Shown here: positions 7,888 through 15,792 of the stretch, one piece after another | Position numbering within the stretch: position 1 is the first letter of the stretch | How the letters are laid out: the number at the start of each line of letters is the position of its first letter | Origin: Roseibium sp. Sym1 | GTDB taxonomy: Bacteria > Pseudomonadota > Alphaproteobacteria > Rhizobiales > Stappiaceae | Direction of reading: 5' to 3' | Assembly (NCBI RefSeq): GCF_027359675.1 | Contig: NZ_CP114786.1 | Coordinates: 1,054,001-1,118,000 of the forward strand | DNA length: 64,000 nt | Position numbers and translations under genes: made by a program | Notes under the pieces: model-generated | The model's database searches: none | What the model saw: the letters and a program-made list of their open reading frames with translations, nothing else | What the model was told of the DNA's origin: nothing

Positions 7888-9819
7888 TCAATCGTCTTCG
7901 TCATCGCCGAGCGCTTCGCTCAGCAGCGGATCACTGACCATGGGATCCACCATCGCCGCCTCGTCCTCTTCCGTGACCTTGACAGTAACATCGACAACCT
8001 TCGCCCCGGGGAACGCCGCGAGCAGGGAGGCCACCGTCGGATGCGACTTGGCATCGGAGAGAAGCTGCTGCTGGTTGGCTTCATTCTCCTCGTGGATGGT
8101 CGGCCGGCCCTGGGTCCGGGAAACCACGACGAACCAGCGCTGGCCGGTCCACTCGGTGAGCTTGCGGCCGAACTCGCCGGCAATGTCGGCGGGCGCATCC
8201 TCTGTCGGCTGGATCTCGATCTTGCCCGGCTCGAATTTCACCAGCCGCATCTGCCGCTGGATCGCCACCTTCATCGGGATGTCGCGCTTTTCCGAAGCCA
8301 GCGCGGAGCAGTCATGCAGGTTTTTCAGGTTGTAGGCGGGCGCGGCCGGCGCTTCGGGCTGCGGCGCCGCCTGAGGCGAGGCCTGCGGCGCCGGCAACCC
8401 TCCCTGGATGGCGGAGAGCTGCGGACGGGCCGAGGCCTGCATGCTGGGACCGCTGCCGGAACCGCCGGAAGTATGGGACATGCCGACCGCCATGGCCTGG
8501 CCGCCACCACCACCGGAGGGCGCCGCACCGCCACCTGAAGGCGCGCCGCCTGCCTGCGGCGTCTGCCCGTTCCGGATCTGCGCCATCAGCTCGCCCGGAT
8601 CCGGCAGGTCGGCGGCATAGGCGAGGCGTACCAGCACCATGTCGGCGGCGGCCAGCGGCTTCGAGGCAGCATGGACTTCCTGAACGCCTTTCAGCAGGAT
8701 CTGCCAGGCGCGGGACAGGAGCCGTACGGAAAGCTGATCGGCATATTCGCGCCCACGGGCGCGTTCGGCTTCCGTCACCGACGATTCGTCCGCGGATTTC
8801 GGCGCCACTTTCATGCGCGTGACCAGGTGGGTGAAATCGGCCAGGTCCGTCAGCACGATCGCCGGATCGGCACCGACCTCGTATTGCGCCTGCAATTCAC
8901 CGAGGGCCTCCTCGATGCGGCCGGCCATGACGTGGCCGAAGAGATCGATCACCCGGGCCCGGTCGGCAAGGCCAAGCATCTGGCGCAAATCTTCCGCCCC
9001 GATGGCCCCCGAACCATGGGCCATGGCCTGGTCCAGCAGGGACAGCGAATCGCGCGCAGAACCCTCGCCGGCCCGCGCGATCAGCATCAAGGCCTCGTCG
9101 GTGATCTGGATGCCTTCCGCGTCCGAGATCCGGCGCAACAGGCCGGTCAGCTTGGCCTGGTCGATCCGGCGCAGGTCGAAACGCTGGCAGCGCGACAGGA
9201 CCGTGATCGGCACCTTGCGGATTTCGGTGGTGGCGAAGATGAATTTCACATGTTCCGGCGGCTCTTCCAGGGTCTTCAGAAGACCGTTGAAGGCCGCGTT
9301 CGACAGCATGTGCACTTCGTCGATGATATAGACCTTGTAGCGCGCCGTCGCCGGACGGTAGCGGGCCGCGTCGATGATCTCGCGAATGTCGTTGATGCCG
9401 GTATGGGAGGCGGCGTCCATCTCGATGACATCGACATGGCGGCCTTCCATGATCGCCTTGCAGTGGGTGCCTTCCTCGGTCAGCTTGACCGTGGGCTTGT
9501 CGGCACCGCCCGGCACCTCGTAATTGAGGCCGCGGGCAAGAATGCGGGCCGTCGTTGTCTTGCCGACCCCGCGCACACCGGTCAGCATCCAGGCCTGTGC
9601 GATGCGGCCGGTGTCGAACGCGTTTTCCAGGGTCTGGACCATCGGCTCCTGGCCGACCAGGTCCTCGAAGGTCTTGGGCCGGTACTTGCGCGCCAGCACA
9701 CGGTAGGCGCCATCGCTCGGCGCGGGCGCCGCCGCGCCGCCGCCGCTCATCAGTCCGGGCGCCTCGGCGCCGCTCTCATCCGGAAAACCAGTCTCGTCCA
9801 TGAGCCGCACCATACCCAT
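7888..9819 (-). CDS. dnaX: DNA polymerase III subunit gamma/tau
   Basis: Clamp-loader ATPase of the replisome. 643 residues. The AAA+ core begins at YRVLARKYRPKTFEDLVGQE; Walker A is GVRGVGKTT (81-89), followed by IIDEVHML and the SRC sensor in VLSRCQRFDLRR. A Gly/Ala/Pro-rich linker separates domain III from a C-terminal tau-like region. The four-Cys zinc module seen in E. coli DnaX is reduced to a single Cys (GTHCKAIMEG), which I recall as usual in Rhizobiales relatives. The start is uncertain: MGMVRL at 9819 or the internal MDETGF, neither with a strong ribosome-binding site. Confidence 0.96.
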   Translation of the reverse strand: MGMVRLMDETGFPDESGAEAPGLMSGGGAAAPAPSDGAYRVLARKYRPKTFEDLVGQEPMVQTLENAFDTGRIAQAWMLTGVRGVGKTTTARILARGLNYEVPGGADKPTVKLTEEGTHCKAIMEGRHVDVIEMDAASHTGINDIREIIDAARYRPATARYKVYIIDEVHMLSNAAFNGLLKTLEEPPEHVKFIFATTEIRKVPITVLSRCQRFDLRRIDQAKLTGLLRRISDAEGIQITDEALMLIARAGEGSARDSLSLLDQAMAHGSGAIGAEDLRQMLGLADRARVIDLFGHVMAGRIEEALGELQAQYEVGADPAIVLTDLADFTHLVTRMKVAPKSADESSVTEAERARGREYADQLSVRLLSRAWQILLKGVQEVHAASKPLAAADMVLVRLAYAADLPDPGELMAQIRNGQTPQAGGAPSGGGAAPSGGGGGQAMAVGMSHTSGGSGSGPSMQASARPQLSAIQGGLPAPQASPQAAPQPEAPAAPAYNLKNLHDCSALASEKRDIPMKVAIQRQMRLVKFEPGKIEIQPTEDAPADIAGEFGRKLTEWTGQRWFVVVSRTQGRPTIHEENEANQQQLLSDAKSHPTVASLLAAFPGAKVVDVTVKVTEEDEAAMVDPMVSDPLLSEALGDDEDD

Positions 9820-9902
9820 TTTTTTGCAAAGTGGGACGGTCCTTTGAAAGTTTTTCTGTGGTTGGTTTGCTCACGCGTGCGGACCGGAGAGGATTTCCCG
9901 CC

Positions 9903-10301
9903 TCATGCCTGAAACCGGTCCGGCATCAGGAACTGCTGCCGTGCCCGCGGCGAGGCCATCCGGCTGTCCGAATACCAGGTCGCCATCAGCGATCTCGAGG
10001 TCAGATCCGGGTTCTTCTCCAGAAATTCGGCAAAGGTTTCGTGCGCCGTTTCGGCCATGCGTTCCGACAGCAGACCGAGAAAGGCCAGCGTGATCGTGAC
10101 ATTGAACTTGTCCGGTACGCCCGCTCTCGCGGCGACGTCCTGCAACGCGCGGCCGTAGCGCTGCGCCGCATCGAGGAATTCATAGCGCTGCAACATCTGG
10201 CAGGCGACACCGATATGATCGACATGGGTGAAGCCCCTTGCCTCGAGCACTCCGGCCTCGAAACGGTCGGTCATTTCCGCATAGTTCCTAAGATCCGTCA
10301 T
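9903..10301 (-). CDS. Conserved protein of unknown function
   Basis: 132 residues, soluble and helix-rich. It has a pattern I recall from unnamed conserved bacterial proteins: a histidine-containing block FTHVDHIGVACQMLQRYEFL, a central FNVTITLAFLGLLSERMAE, and the C-terminal SPRARQQFLMPDRF. No catalytic motif is evident. It overlaps the end of the ribbon-helix-helix gene by 14 bp, indicating translational coupling, and precedes dnaX by 83 bp. A toxin role is not supported by any known toxin motif. Confidence 0.75.
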   Translation of the reverse strand: MTDLRNYAEMTDRFEAGVLEARGFTHVDHIGVACQMLQRYEFLDAAQRYGRALQDVAARAGVPDKFNVTITLAFLGLLSERMAETAHETFAEFLEKNPDLTSRSLMATWYSDSRMASPRARQQFLMPDRFQA

Positions 10302-10548
10302 CCGTTCCGTCCTTGAGCTTGTGACTGTCCGAAGCGGTCAGGTCGAGGTCATAGACACTCTTCAGCTGTGCGATCTTGCCGAGCGTTTCCTCCGAGAAGG
10401 GCCGCTTGTTTTCAAAGGCGTGCAACGCCAGGCCCTCGATAAGATCGCCGAGTGACATGTCGAGATGCTCCGCAAGCCCCTTGAGCACTTTCAGGAGCCG
10501 TTTTTCAACACGGACCCCGGTCTGAACACGTTCAATCGTTTTCGTCAT
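10288..10548 (-). CDS. Small ribbon-helix-helix-like DNA-binding protein
   Basis: 86 residues. After MTKTIERVQTG comes a short strand (VRVEK) and two helices, RLLKVLKGLAEHL and SLGDLIEGLALHAFE, matching an Arc/CopG-type ribbon-helix-helix. The start at 10548 is chosen because upstream codons have repeat-derived sequence. There is no Shine-Dalgarno sequence, and a promoter-like TTGACA / CAATAT pair places transcription initiation almost at the ATG (separate entry). It overlaps the next gene by 14 bp. A repressor of its own operon is the simplest reading. Confidence 0.7.
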   Translation of the reverse strand: MTKTIERVQTGVRVEKRLLKVLKGLAEHLDMSLGDLIEGLALHAFENKRPFSEETLGKIAQLKSVYDLDLTASDSHKLKDGTDDGS

Positions 10549-10549
10549 T

Positions 10550-10583
10550 TTGGTATATTGGTACCAAGATAACATGCTGTCAA
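10550..10583 (-). promoter_or_regulatory. Promoter with embedded palindromic operator of the RHH gene
   Basis: On the minus strand, TTGACA (10578-10583) and CAATAT (10555-10560) are 17 bases apart. The spacer and -10 box contain the perfect palindrome TTGGTACCAA (10558-10567), and a second half-site copy TTGGTA (plus strand, 10550-10555) follows 2 bp away. Only six bases separate the -10 box from the ATG, which implies a leaderless or nearly leaderless transcript. Confidence 0.5.
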
Positions 10584-10630
10584 CATGGAAGCGGAAGCAC
10601 ATGCATTGGGCGGCAGAGGCGCTTGCAGGT

Positions 10631-10792
10631 GTCACCCCGGACAAGCGCAGCGCAGATCCGGGGCCTACTCGCAGATCTGCTTGTCGAAGCGGCTGAAGGG
10701 GCCACGGCAGCAAAACGCATGCTTGGAGAATTCAGAACGACTTCTCTGGAAATGAGTGGGCCCCGGATCTCCCTTCGGTCGTCCGGGGTGAC
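10631..10792. repeat. Family A fold-back intergenic repeat, copy 2
   Basis: A 162-bp relative of the element at 5379-5526: it starts GTCACCCCGGACAAGCGCAG, ends CGTCCGGGGTGAC, and shares CTCTGGAAATGAGTGGGCCC. The central part differs between copies, whereas the arms are conserved, as expected if the folded structure is what matters. It lies between the ffs terminator and the RHH gene. Confidence 0.8.
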
Positions 10793-10810
10793 GCCGAGGC
10801 ATTTTGCGGC

Positions 10811-10850
10811 CGAAAAAACAAAAAAGCACCGCGGTGATCCGGCGGTGCTT
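10811..10850 (-). terminator. Rho-independent terminator of ffs
   Basis: On the minus strand AAGCACCGCCGG and its partner form a strong GC-rich hairpin (10824-10850), followed directly by TTTTTTGTTTTTT. It lies 27 bp beyond the 3' end of the SRP RNA. Confidence 0.9.
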
Positions 10851-10877
10851 CCAGCAAAGCTTCGAGGCTTTTGAATT

Positions 10878-10980
10878 GGGTGGGAGGCTGGCACGGCGAC
10901 CCGTGCCGAGGCTCGTTAGGGCTGCTTCCTTCCGGACCTGACCCGGTTGGCGAGTGGCTCGTCCACCACCAACCTCCCGA
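10878..10980 (-). ncRNA. ffs: Signal recognition particle RNA (4.5S, small bacterial type)
   Basis: RNA core of the SRP, which with Ffh targets membrane proteins to the translocon. The minus strand carries the diagnostic GTCCGGAAGGAAGCAGCC Ffh-binding and tetraloop region (10921-10940 area). The terminal stem pairs GGGAGG near 10979 with CCTCCC near 10881, giving about 100 nt. Ends are set by the stem and are approximate to a few bases. It is upstream of dnaX on the same strand, a common arrangement, but has its own promoter and terminator. Confidence 0.95.
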
Positions 10981-10984
10981 GCGC

Positions 10985-11015
10985 CTTATATCAGATGCCC
11001 CCGGGGGTTTGGCAA
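10985..11015 (-). promoter_or_regulatory. Sigma70-type promoter of ffs
   Basis: On the minus strand TTGCCA (11010-11015) and GATATA (10987-10992) are separated by 17 bases and lie just upstream of the predicted 5' end of the SRP RNA at about 10980. Confidence 0.6.
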
Positions 11016-11058
11016 GAGGGCGGCTCTGGTTTTTTGTTTGCCGGAAAAACGCTGTTCC

Positions 11059-11691
11059 TCAAGGACGCAGGGACGCCAGTTTCAGACCGAAACCCATGAA
11101 GACCAGGCCGGTGACGCCCTTCAGCCAGCGCTGGAACGACGGATCCCGGGCCGCCCTGCTGATCCGGGCCAGAAGCACGATCATGGCCGCGAACCAGAGC
11201 GCATTGATCAGGGAATGCAGCGCGACCAGCGACATCGCCGACGAGACGGCGCCCTCGCCCGCCGGGATGAACTGCGGAAACGCCGCCAGGTAGAACATCG
11301 ACACTTTCGGATTGAGGGCATTGGTCAGGAACCCTTCGCCGAAAGCCTTTGCCAAAGTGCGTTTTCGCCGCGCCGGCAAGACATCCGGGGCCAGCGTCTT
11401 GCGTGACAGGGCTTCGCGGAGCGCCTTCAGGCCAATCCAGAACAGATAGGCGGCCCCCAGCAACTTGACCACGAAGAAGGCCTCGGCCGAATGCACCAGA
11501 ATCACGGAAATTCCGAGGATCGACAGCGTGCCATGGAGAATGAAGGCGGTCACGAAGCCACCGATATTGGCAAAGGCGGCCAGCCGGCCGGACGTCGGCA
11601 CGGTCTTGGCGATCAGAACGCCGTTGGGACCGGGCGACATGACGAGCAGGCTGGCGACAAGCACAAAACTCAATACCGTTTCGAGGGACAT
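11059..11691 (-). CDS. LysE/RhtB family amino-acid exporter
   Basis: Inner-membrane efflux protein, 210 residues with about six transmembrane segments. The N-terminus is MSLETVLSFVLVASLLVMSP, followed by GPNGVL, the family's SPGPN signature. The loop AAYLFWIGLKALREAL is also typical. The start at 11691 is preferred to 11748 because the family N-terminus begins directly with the first membrane helix. Substrate unknown; homologues export lysine, threonine, homoserine lactones or cysteine. It stands alone, upstream of ffs. Confidence 0.9.
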   Translation of the reverse strand: MSLETVLSFVLVASLLVMSPGPNGVLIAKTVPTSGRLAAFANIGGFVTAFILHGTLSILGISVILVHSAEAFFVVKLLGAAYLFWIGLKALREALSRKTLAPDVLPARRKRTLAKAFGEGFLTNALNPKVSMFYLAAFPQFIPAGEGAVSSAMSLVALHSLINALWFAAMIVLLARISRAARDPSFQRWLKGVTGLVFMGFGLKLASLRP

Positions 11692-11829
11692 GAAAGAGCA
11701 CCCGGAGTGTGATGTGGCACGTGAAGGCAGGTGTGAATAAAGGTTCACTTCGAGCCGACTCTAGCCATATGGTGGGCAAAAGCAATCCGCGGCCGCGACC
11801 GCGCCGCCTCTCACTGTCTGGATGCCGAC

Positions 11830-12249
11830 ATGTCGTTTTTCGATCTCAATCCCCGCCTTGAAGGCGACAGCTATTTCGTCGCCGACCTGCCGCTTTGCAC
11901 CGTCCGGCTGATGAAGGACGCCAACTATCCCTGGCTGCTTCTGGTGCCGCGCAGGTCCGACATGGTGGAGCTGATCGACCTGGACGAGGCCGACCAGCAA
12001 CAATTGATGCGCGAGATCGCACAGGCAAGCACCTGTCTCAGGCGGGTCACCGACTGCGAGAAGCTGAATGTGGGCGCACTCGGAAACCAGGTCTCGCAGC
12101 TTCATGTGCACGTGATCGCCCGCTTCCGCGAGGATGCCGCCTGGCCCGGGCCGGTCTGGGGCGTGGTCCCCCCGCTTGCCTACGACCCGGACAAGGCGGA
12201 AAACCTGATCGAACAGCTCCGGGACGGCCTGGCGCAGGAGAGGGATTGA
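11830..12249 (+). CDS. HIT-family protein (nucleotide hydrolase/transferase-like)
   Basis: 139 residues. The HIT motif is QLHVHVIARF, with Gln replacing the first His, a form I know from a bacterial subgroup. The upstream blocks YPWLLLVPRR, ELIDLDEADQQQLMREI and KLNVGALGNQV fit the fold. Likely a hydrolase of dinucleotide or nucleoside phosphoramidate substrates, but the activity of this subgroup is not established. It is followed by a MITE-like element and then nudC, another nucleotide hydrolase; the two may once have been one unit. Confidence 0.9.
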   Translation: MSFFDLNPRLEGDSYFVADLPLCTVRLMKDANYPWLLLVPRRSDMVELIDLDEADQQQLMREIAQASTCLRRVTDCEKLNVGALGNQVSQLHVHVIARFREDAAWPGPVWGVVPPLAYDPDKAENLIEQLRDGLAQERD

Positions 12250-12327
12250 CCACCGCTTGTCTCAATTTGCATTCAGAGTTGATCGCACCGGATCATCCCT
12301 GGTGCTTTTCCTCCGGGACGGCTTGAA

Positions 12328-12597
12328 CTAGGGTACGGACCCATTAAATTGTACGTTCAAGTCGCTCAGGAAAAGACTGTATACAAGGCGCGAAATCGCA
12401 GGAAACCTGGATGGTTTTCAAGGTTTCGCAACGCGGGAGACAGTCATTTCCTGAGCGATCCGAAGGACGCCAATCGGGCATTGAAAAGCAACGTCAAAGC
12501 CTTTGACCTATGCGCAAGCATAGCTCTGCAGGCTTTTCCTTGCTTTTCTGTGCCCGAATGACGCCTGAAAGCACAATTTAATGAGTCCGTACCCTAG
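12328..12597. mobile_element. MITE-like element with 25-bp terminal inverted repeats
   Basis: 270 bp bounded by 25-bp terminal inverted repeats (12328-12352 and 12573-12597) that differ at one position; each starts CTAGGGTACGGACYCATTAA reading inward. Inside is a second imperfect inverted repeat of 17 bp (12363-12379 with 12441-12457, core CGCTCAGGAAA). No transposase reading frame fits in it. CTAG at both outer edges may be a target duplication, as in IS5-type insertions that favour YTAR sites; this assignment is inference. A related single end lies at 35363. Confidence 0.75.
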
Positions 12598-12646
12598 GGT
12601 CCGGTGCCATCACTCTCTCGCCCCGCAGATTCCAAGGATATTTCCC

Positions 12647-13597
12647 ATGCTCGCCACTGCTGCCGATCTCCAGCCCATGGAGATGAGCTTTCTCGGCAAC
12701 ACGCTGGACCGGCAGTCGACGAAACGTGGCGACAAGGCCTATCTCGCCGACTTGCTCAACAGGCCGGACACGGAAATCGTCCTGTCCACGGCACGCACGC
12801 TGGTCTTTTCCTCCGGCGACCGCCTCGAACTCGGCCATAGACTGGACGCGGCCAAGGCTCTCGGTGCCGATCCGGTTGAAATGGTCTTTCTGGGGCTTCG
12901 CGAGGAAAGCGGCCGGGCCCTGTTTGCGACGACTTTGGCCCAGGACGACGAGGAGCTGGACGCACGCGCCGATCTGCAGTTGATCGACCTGCGAACCCTG
13001 GCCTTGCAGAACGCCCTGTCGCCGGAGGACATGGGCGCCCTCGCCCAGGCCCGGGCGCTGATCCACTGGCACCGCACCCACCGGTTCTGCTCACGCTGCG
13101 GTGAAAAGACCGTCATGGCGGAGGCCGGCTACCGGCGCGACTGCCCGTCCTGCGAGAGCAACCATTTTCCGCGTACGGACCCATGTGTGATCATGCTGAT
13201 CACCGACGAGACAGGTGACCGCGCCCTGCTCGGCCGGCCGGCGCGCCTGCCGGAAGGCATCTACACCACCCTGGCCGGGTTCATGGAACCGGGCGAGACC
13301 ATCGAACAGGCGGTCCGCCGTGAAACGCTGGAGGAGTCGGGCATCACCGTCGGCGAGGTCCGGCTGATTTCCAACCAGCCCTGGCCGTTTCCGGCCAACC
13401 TGATGCTCGGCTGTATCGGCACCGCGACTTCGTTCGACATCGAGATCGAGGACGACGAGCTGGAAGCCTGCAAATGGTGCGACCGGGACGAGGTCCGGCA
13501 GATGGTGGGCCACAGCCATCCGGAAGGCCACCTGATCCCGCCGTCGATTTCCATTGCCCATGAACTGATCACCGGCTGGCTCGAGGGGCACCTTTGA
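12647..13597 (+). CDS. nudC: NADH pyrophosphatase / RNA NAD-decapping Nudix hydrolase
   Basis: 316 residues. Order: an N-terminal domain, a zinc ribbon with C-x2-C pairs in CSRCGEKT and CPSCES, then the Nudix box beginning GFMEPGETIEQAVRRETLEE (GX5EX7REUXEEXGU satisfied). NudC family members cleave NADH to NMNH and AMP and remove NAD caps from RNA. The start ATG 12647 follows AAGGAT; the frame stays open upstream to an ATG inside the right end of the MITE-like element (12581), which I do not accept. The stop overlaps the next start by one base. Confidence 0.95.
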   Translation: MLATAADLQPMEMSFLGNTLDRQSTKRGDKAYLADLLNRPDTEIVLSTARTLVFSSGDRLELGHRLDAAKALGADPVEMVFLGLREESGRALFATTLAQDDEELDARADLQLIDLRTLALQNALSPEDMGALAQARALIHWHRTHRFCSRCGEKTVMAEAGYRRDCPSCESNHFPRTDPCVIMLITDETGDRALLGRPARLPEGIYTTLAGFMEPGETIEQAVRRETLEESGITVGEVRLISNQPWPFPANLMLGCIGTATSFDIEIEDDELEACKWCDRDEVRQMVGHSHPEGHLIPPSISIAHELITGWLEGHL

Positions 13598-14175
13598 TGT
13601 CCTGGTGTGTCTACCTCACCCATCCGGAGGTCAGGGTCGATCCGGACGTCCCCGTTCCCGAATGGGGCTTGTCCGATATTGGCAGGGAACGGGCTGCCAG
13701 GGCCGCGACCCTGCCCTTTGCCGGCGACATCCGCCAGGTGATTTCAAGCGCCGAGCGCAAGGCGGTCGAGACCGCGCAGGTGTTTTGCGGCCGCAGGGGC
13801 GTGTTTCAACGCGCCCTGCAGTTCCTGCATGAAAACGACCGCAGCGCCACAGGTTTCCTGCCGCCGCCGGAATTCGAGAAAACCGCCGACGCGTTCTTTG
13901 CCAACCCGTACGACTCCATCCGGGGCTGGGAACGGGCAATCGATGCCCAGGACAGGGTCGTCACCGGCATCAAGAGTGCCTTGCGTCATATTCCGGAAGA
14001 GGCCCCCGTGCTGTTTGCCGGTCATGGTGCCGTTGGCACGCTCCTGATGTGCCACCTCATGGCCGCGCCGATCTCGCGCATTCACGACCAGGCGCGCGGC
14101 GGCAGCTGGTACCGGTTCGACAAGGCCTGGCTGACGACGCAGGCCGGCCGCAATCTGGCTTGGACAGAGCTCTGA
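13597..14175 (+). CDS. Divergent histidine phosphatase (phosphoglycerate mutase-like) protein
   Basis: 192 residues. The start ATG 13597 shares its first base with the nudC stop (TGATG), so the two are translationally coupled. The fold is recognisable: WGLSDIGRERAARAA, VISSAERKAVETAQ (the SxxxRxxxTA block) and FAGHGAVGTLL with the second catalytic His. The N-terminal RHG is replaced by VYLTHPEV, so the His remains but the phosphate-binding Arg is Thr. Activity may be altered. Coupling to nudC suggests a nucleotide or phosphate substrate, but that is inference. Confidence 0.85.
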   Translation: MSWCVYLTHPEVRVDPDVPVPEWGLSDIGRERAARAATLPFAGDIRQVISSAERKAVETAQVFCGRRGVFQRALQFLHENDRSATGFLPPPEFEKTADAFFANPYDSIRGWERAIDAQDRVVTGIKSALRHIPEEAPVLFAGHGAVGTLLMCHLMAAPISRIHDQARGGSWYRFDKAWLTTQAGRNLAWTEL

Positions 14176-14216
14176 GCAAATTGTTCAAGGCATGATACCG
14201 GCCAGGTACTCCAGTC

Positions 14217-14331
14217 ACCTCTCCCGGTGGGAGAGGTCGGTCCGCAGGACCGGGTGAGGGAGCAAACGTCTCGAGGATGCGAGGAGTTTTGCCCCCTCAC
14301 CCCAGCCCTCTCCCAATGGGAGAGGGAGCTT
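14217..14331. repeat. Family B intergenic repeat, copy 2
   Basis: Two consecutive hairpin units, CACCTCTCCCGGTGGGAGAG and CCCTCTCCCAATGGGAGAGG, separated by GGACCGGGTGAGGG and CCCCCTCACC, which pair with each other. It shares the CTCTCCC/GGGAGAG and CCCTCACC building blocks with 7320-7446. It fills most of the 313-bp gap between the phosphatase and the transglycosylase, which otherwise holds no gene. Confidence 0.65.
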
Positions 14332-14488
14332 GGCCTGACAAATGTTTCAAAGCCCCATAAAACAAAGGAAACAAACCTCAAGGTCGCAAAACTTTCTTGG
14401 AGATCTCAAGGAAGCCCGCGCACCGAGGTCCCCTCTCTCATTCGTTCATGCTAGGTTTTGCCCAGAAGATCTGCCTCTGGAGACCGTT

Positions 14489-15703
14489 GTGATCCGCTGC
14501 CTTTCAAGACTTTTTCTGGGAACTCTCACCGCCGCCGCACTGCTCGGCTCTCCCGCCGAGGCCGGGAAATACGACGCCCAGTTCCGCCAGTTCCTGACCT
14601 CTGAAATTGCGCCGGCCGCGCGCCGCGCCGGGGTCAGCCAGGCCGTGATCGACCGGGAGCTGAACGGCCTGACGCCGGACACGTCCCTTCCGGGCCTTGT
14701 CGGTCCGGGCGGCAAGGGCACGCCGCCGAAGGTCAATTTCCAGGCCGAGTTCCGTTCGCCGGAGCGCTATTTCCGCGCCAGCCAGTTCAACGCGCTGGTG
14801 CCGCGCGGACGCAGCCTGATGCAGAAACATGCCGGCACGCTGAAACGGATCGAGGCCCGCTATGGCGTGCCCGGCCGCATCATCCTGGCGATCTGGGCGC
14901 GGGAATCGGGCTATGGCGGCGCCAAGATCCCCTACGATGCCCTGCGGGTGGTCGCGACCCAGGCCTTCATGGGCCAGCGGCCGGATTTCTTCAAGGGCGA
15001 GGTCGTTGCCGCGCTGCAGATCCTGCAGAACGGCGACGTGTCGCGCCGCGCCATGAAAAGCTCCTGGGGCGGCGCGATGGGACAGCCCCAGTTCCTGCCG
15101 TCCTCCTATCTCAAATATGCGATCGATTTCGACGGCGACGGCAAGCGCAATATCTGGACGTCCCAGGCCGATACCATGGCCTCTATCGCGCATTATCTTT
15201 CCGAACACGGCTGGCAGAAGGGACGCGACTGGGGGTACGAGGTCTATCTGCCCGACACGGTTTCCTGCACACGTGAAGGCCCGGACAACCGCCAGAAGAT
15301 CTCGGACTTCGTGCACGAGGGCGTGAAACGCGTCAGCGGAAAACCGTTTCCGGATTACGAGATCAACCGGCCGGGCAATATCCTGCTGCCGGCAGGACGC
15401 TACGGCCCGGCCTTCATCGCCACGGAAAATTTCTACGTCATCAAGGAATACAACGAGAGCGACGCCTATGCGCTGTTTGTCGGCCACCTGGCGGACCGCT
15501 ACGGCAGCAACACAGGCTTTGCCGGCGCGTGGAAACCGATGAAGGAAACCACCCGCGGCGCGGTACGCAATCTGCAGCTGCGCCTGGAAGGCCTCGGCCA
15601 CGATGTCGGCGGCGCCGACGGCCTGATCGGCTTCAAGACCCGCCGGTCCATCGGCAAGGACCAGGAAAAGAACGGCTTCTTCGCCACCTGCTGGGTGGGG
15701 TGA
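14489..15703 (+). CDS. Lytic murein transglycosylase (MltB/SltB-type) with peptidoglycan-binding tail
   Basis: Cleaves the MurNAc-GlcNAc bond of peptidoglycan to form 1,6-anhydro ends; exported to the periplasm. 404 residues from GTG 14489, chosen because GGAG lies seven bases upstream and the product then opens with a signal peptide (VIRCLSRLFLGTLTAAALLG, cleavage near AEA). Catalytic Glu in IWARESGYGG, then GGAMGQPQFLPSSYLKYAID, as in family 3 (MltB). The last 60 residues (TRGAVRNLQLRLEGLG onward) resemble a PG-binding-1 domain. Monocistronic. Confidence 0.93.
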   Translation: MIRCLSRLFLGTLTAAALLGSPAEAGKYDAQFRQFLTSEIAPAARRAGVSQAVIDRELNGLTPDTSLPGLVGPGGKGTPPKVNFQAEFRSPERYFRASQFNALVPRGRSLMQKHAGTLKRIEARYGVPGRIILAIWARESGYGGAKIPYDALRVVATQAFMGQRPDFFKGEVVAALQILQNGDVSRRAMKSSWGGAMGQPQFLPSSYLKYAIDFDGDGKRNIWTSQADTMASIAHYLSEHGWQKGRDWGYEVYLPDTVSCTREGPDNRQKISDFVHEGVKRVSGKPFPDYEINRPGNILLPAGRYGPAFIATENFYVIKEYNESDAYALFVGHLADRYGSNTGFAGAWKPMKETTRGAVRNLQLRLEGLGHDVGGADGLIGFKTRRSIGKDQEKNGFFATCWVG

Positions 15704-15792
15704 CGCGGCATTCGGTCTCGCCACTTTCCCATTGCATCCGGCCGTTCACTGCGAAAGACTGGTTTCTTCCATGTCTCTCCAGTGATGCCTCC

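Noticed and set aside
9903..10548. Classical toxin-antitoxin locus
   Set aside because: The first gene looks like an RHH antitoxin, but the second shows no RelE, MazF, HipA or PIN features and is 132 residues with a pattern I recall from conserved, non-toxin proteins.
12581..12646. Upstream ATG for nudC inside the MITE-like element
   Set aside because: The codons 12581-12646 are transposon end plus leader; the protein family starts at about the later ATG, which has a ribosome-binding site.
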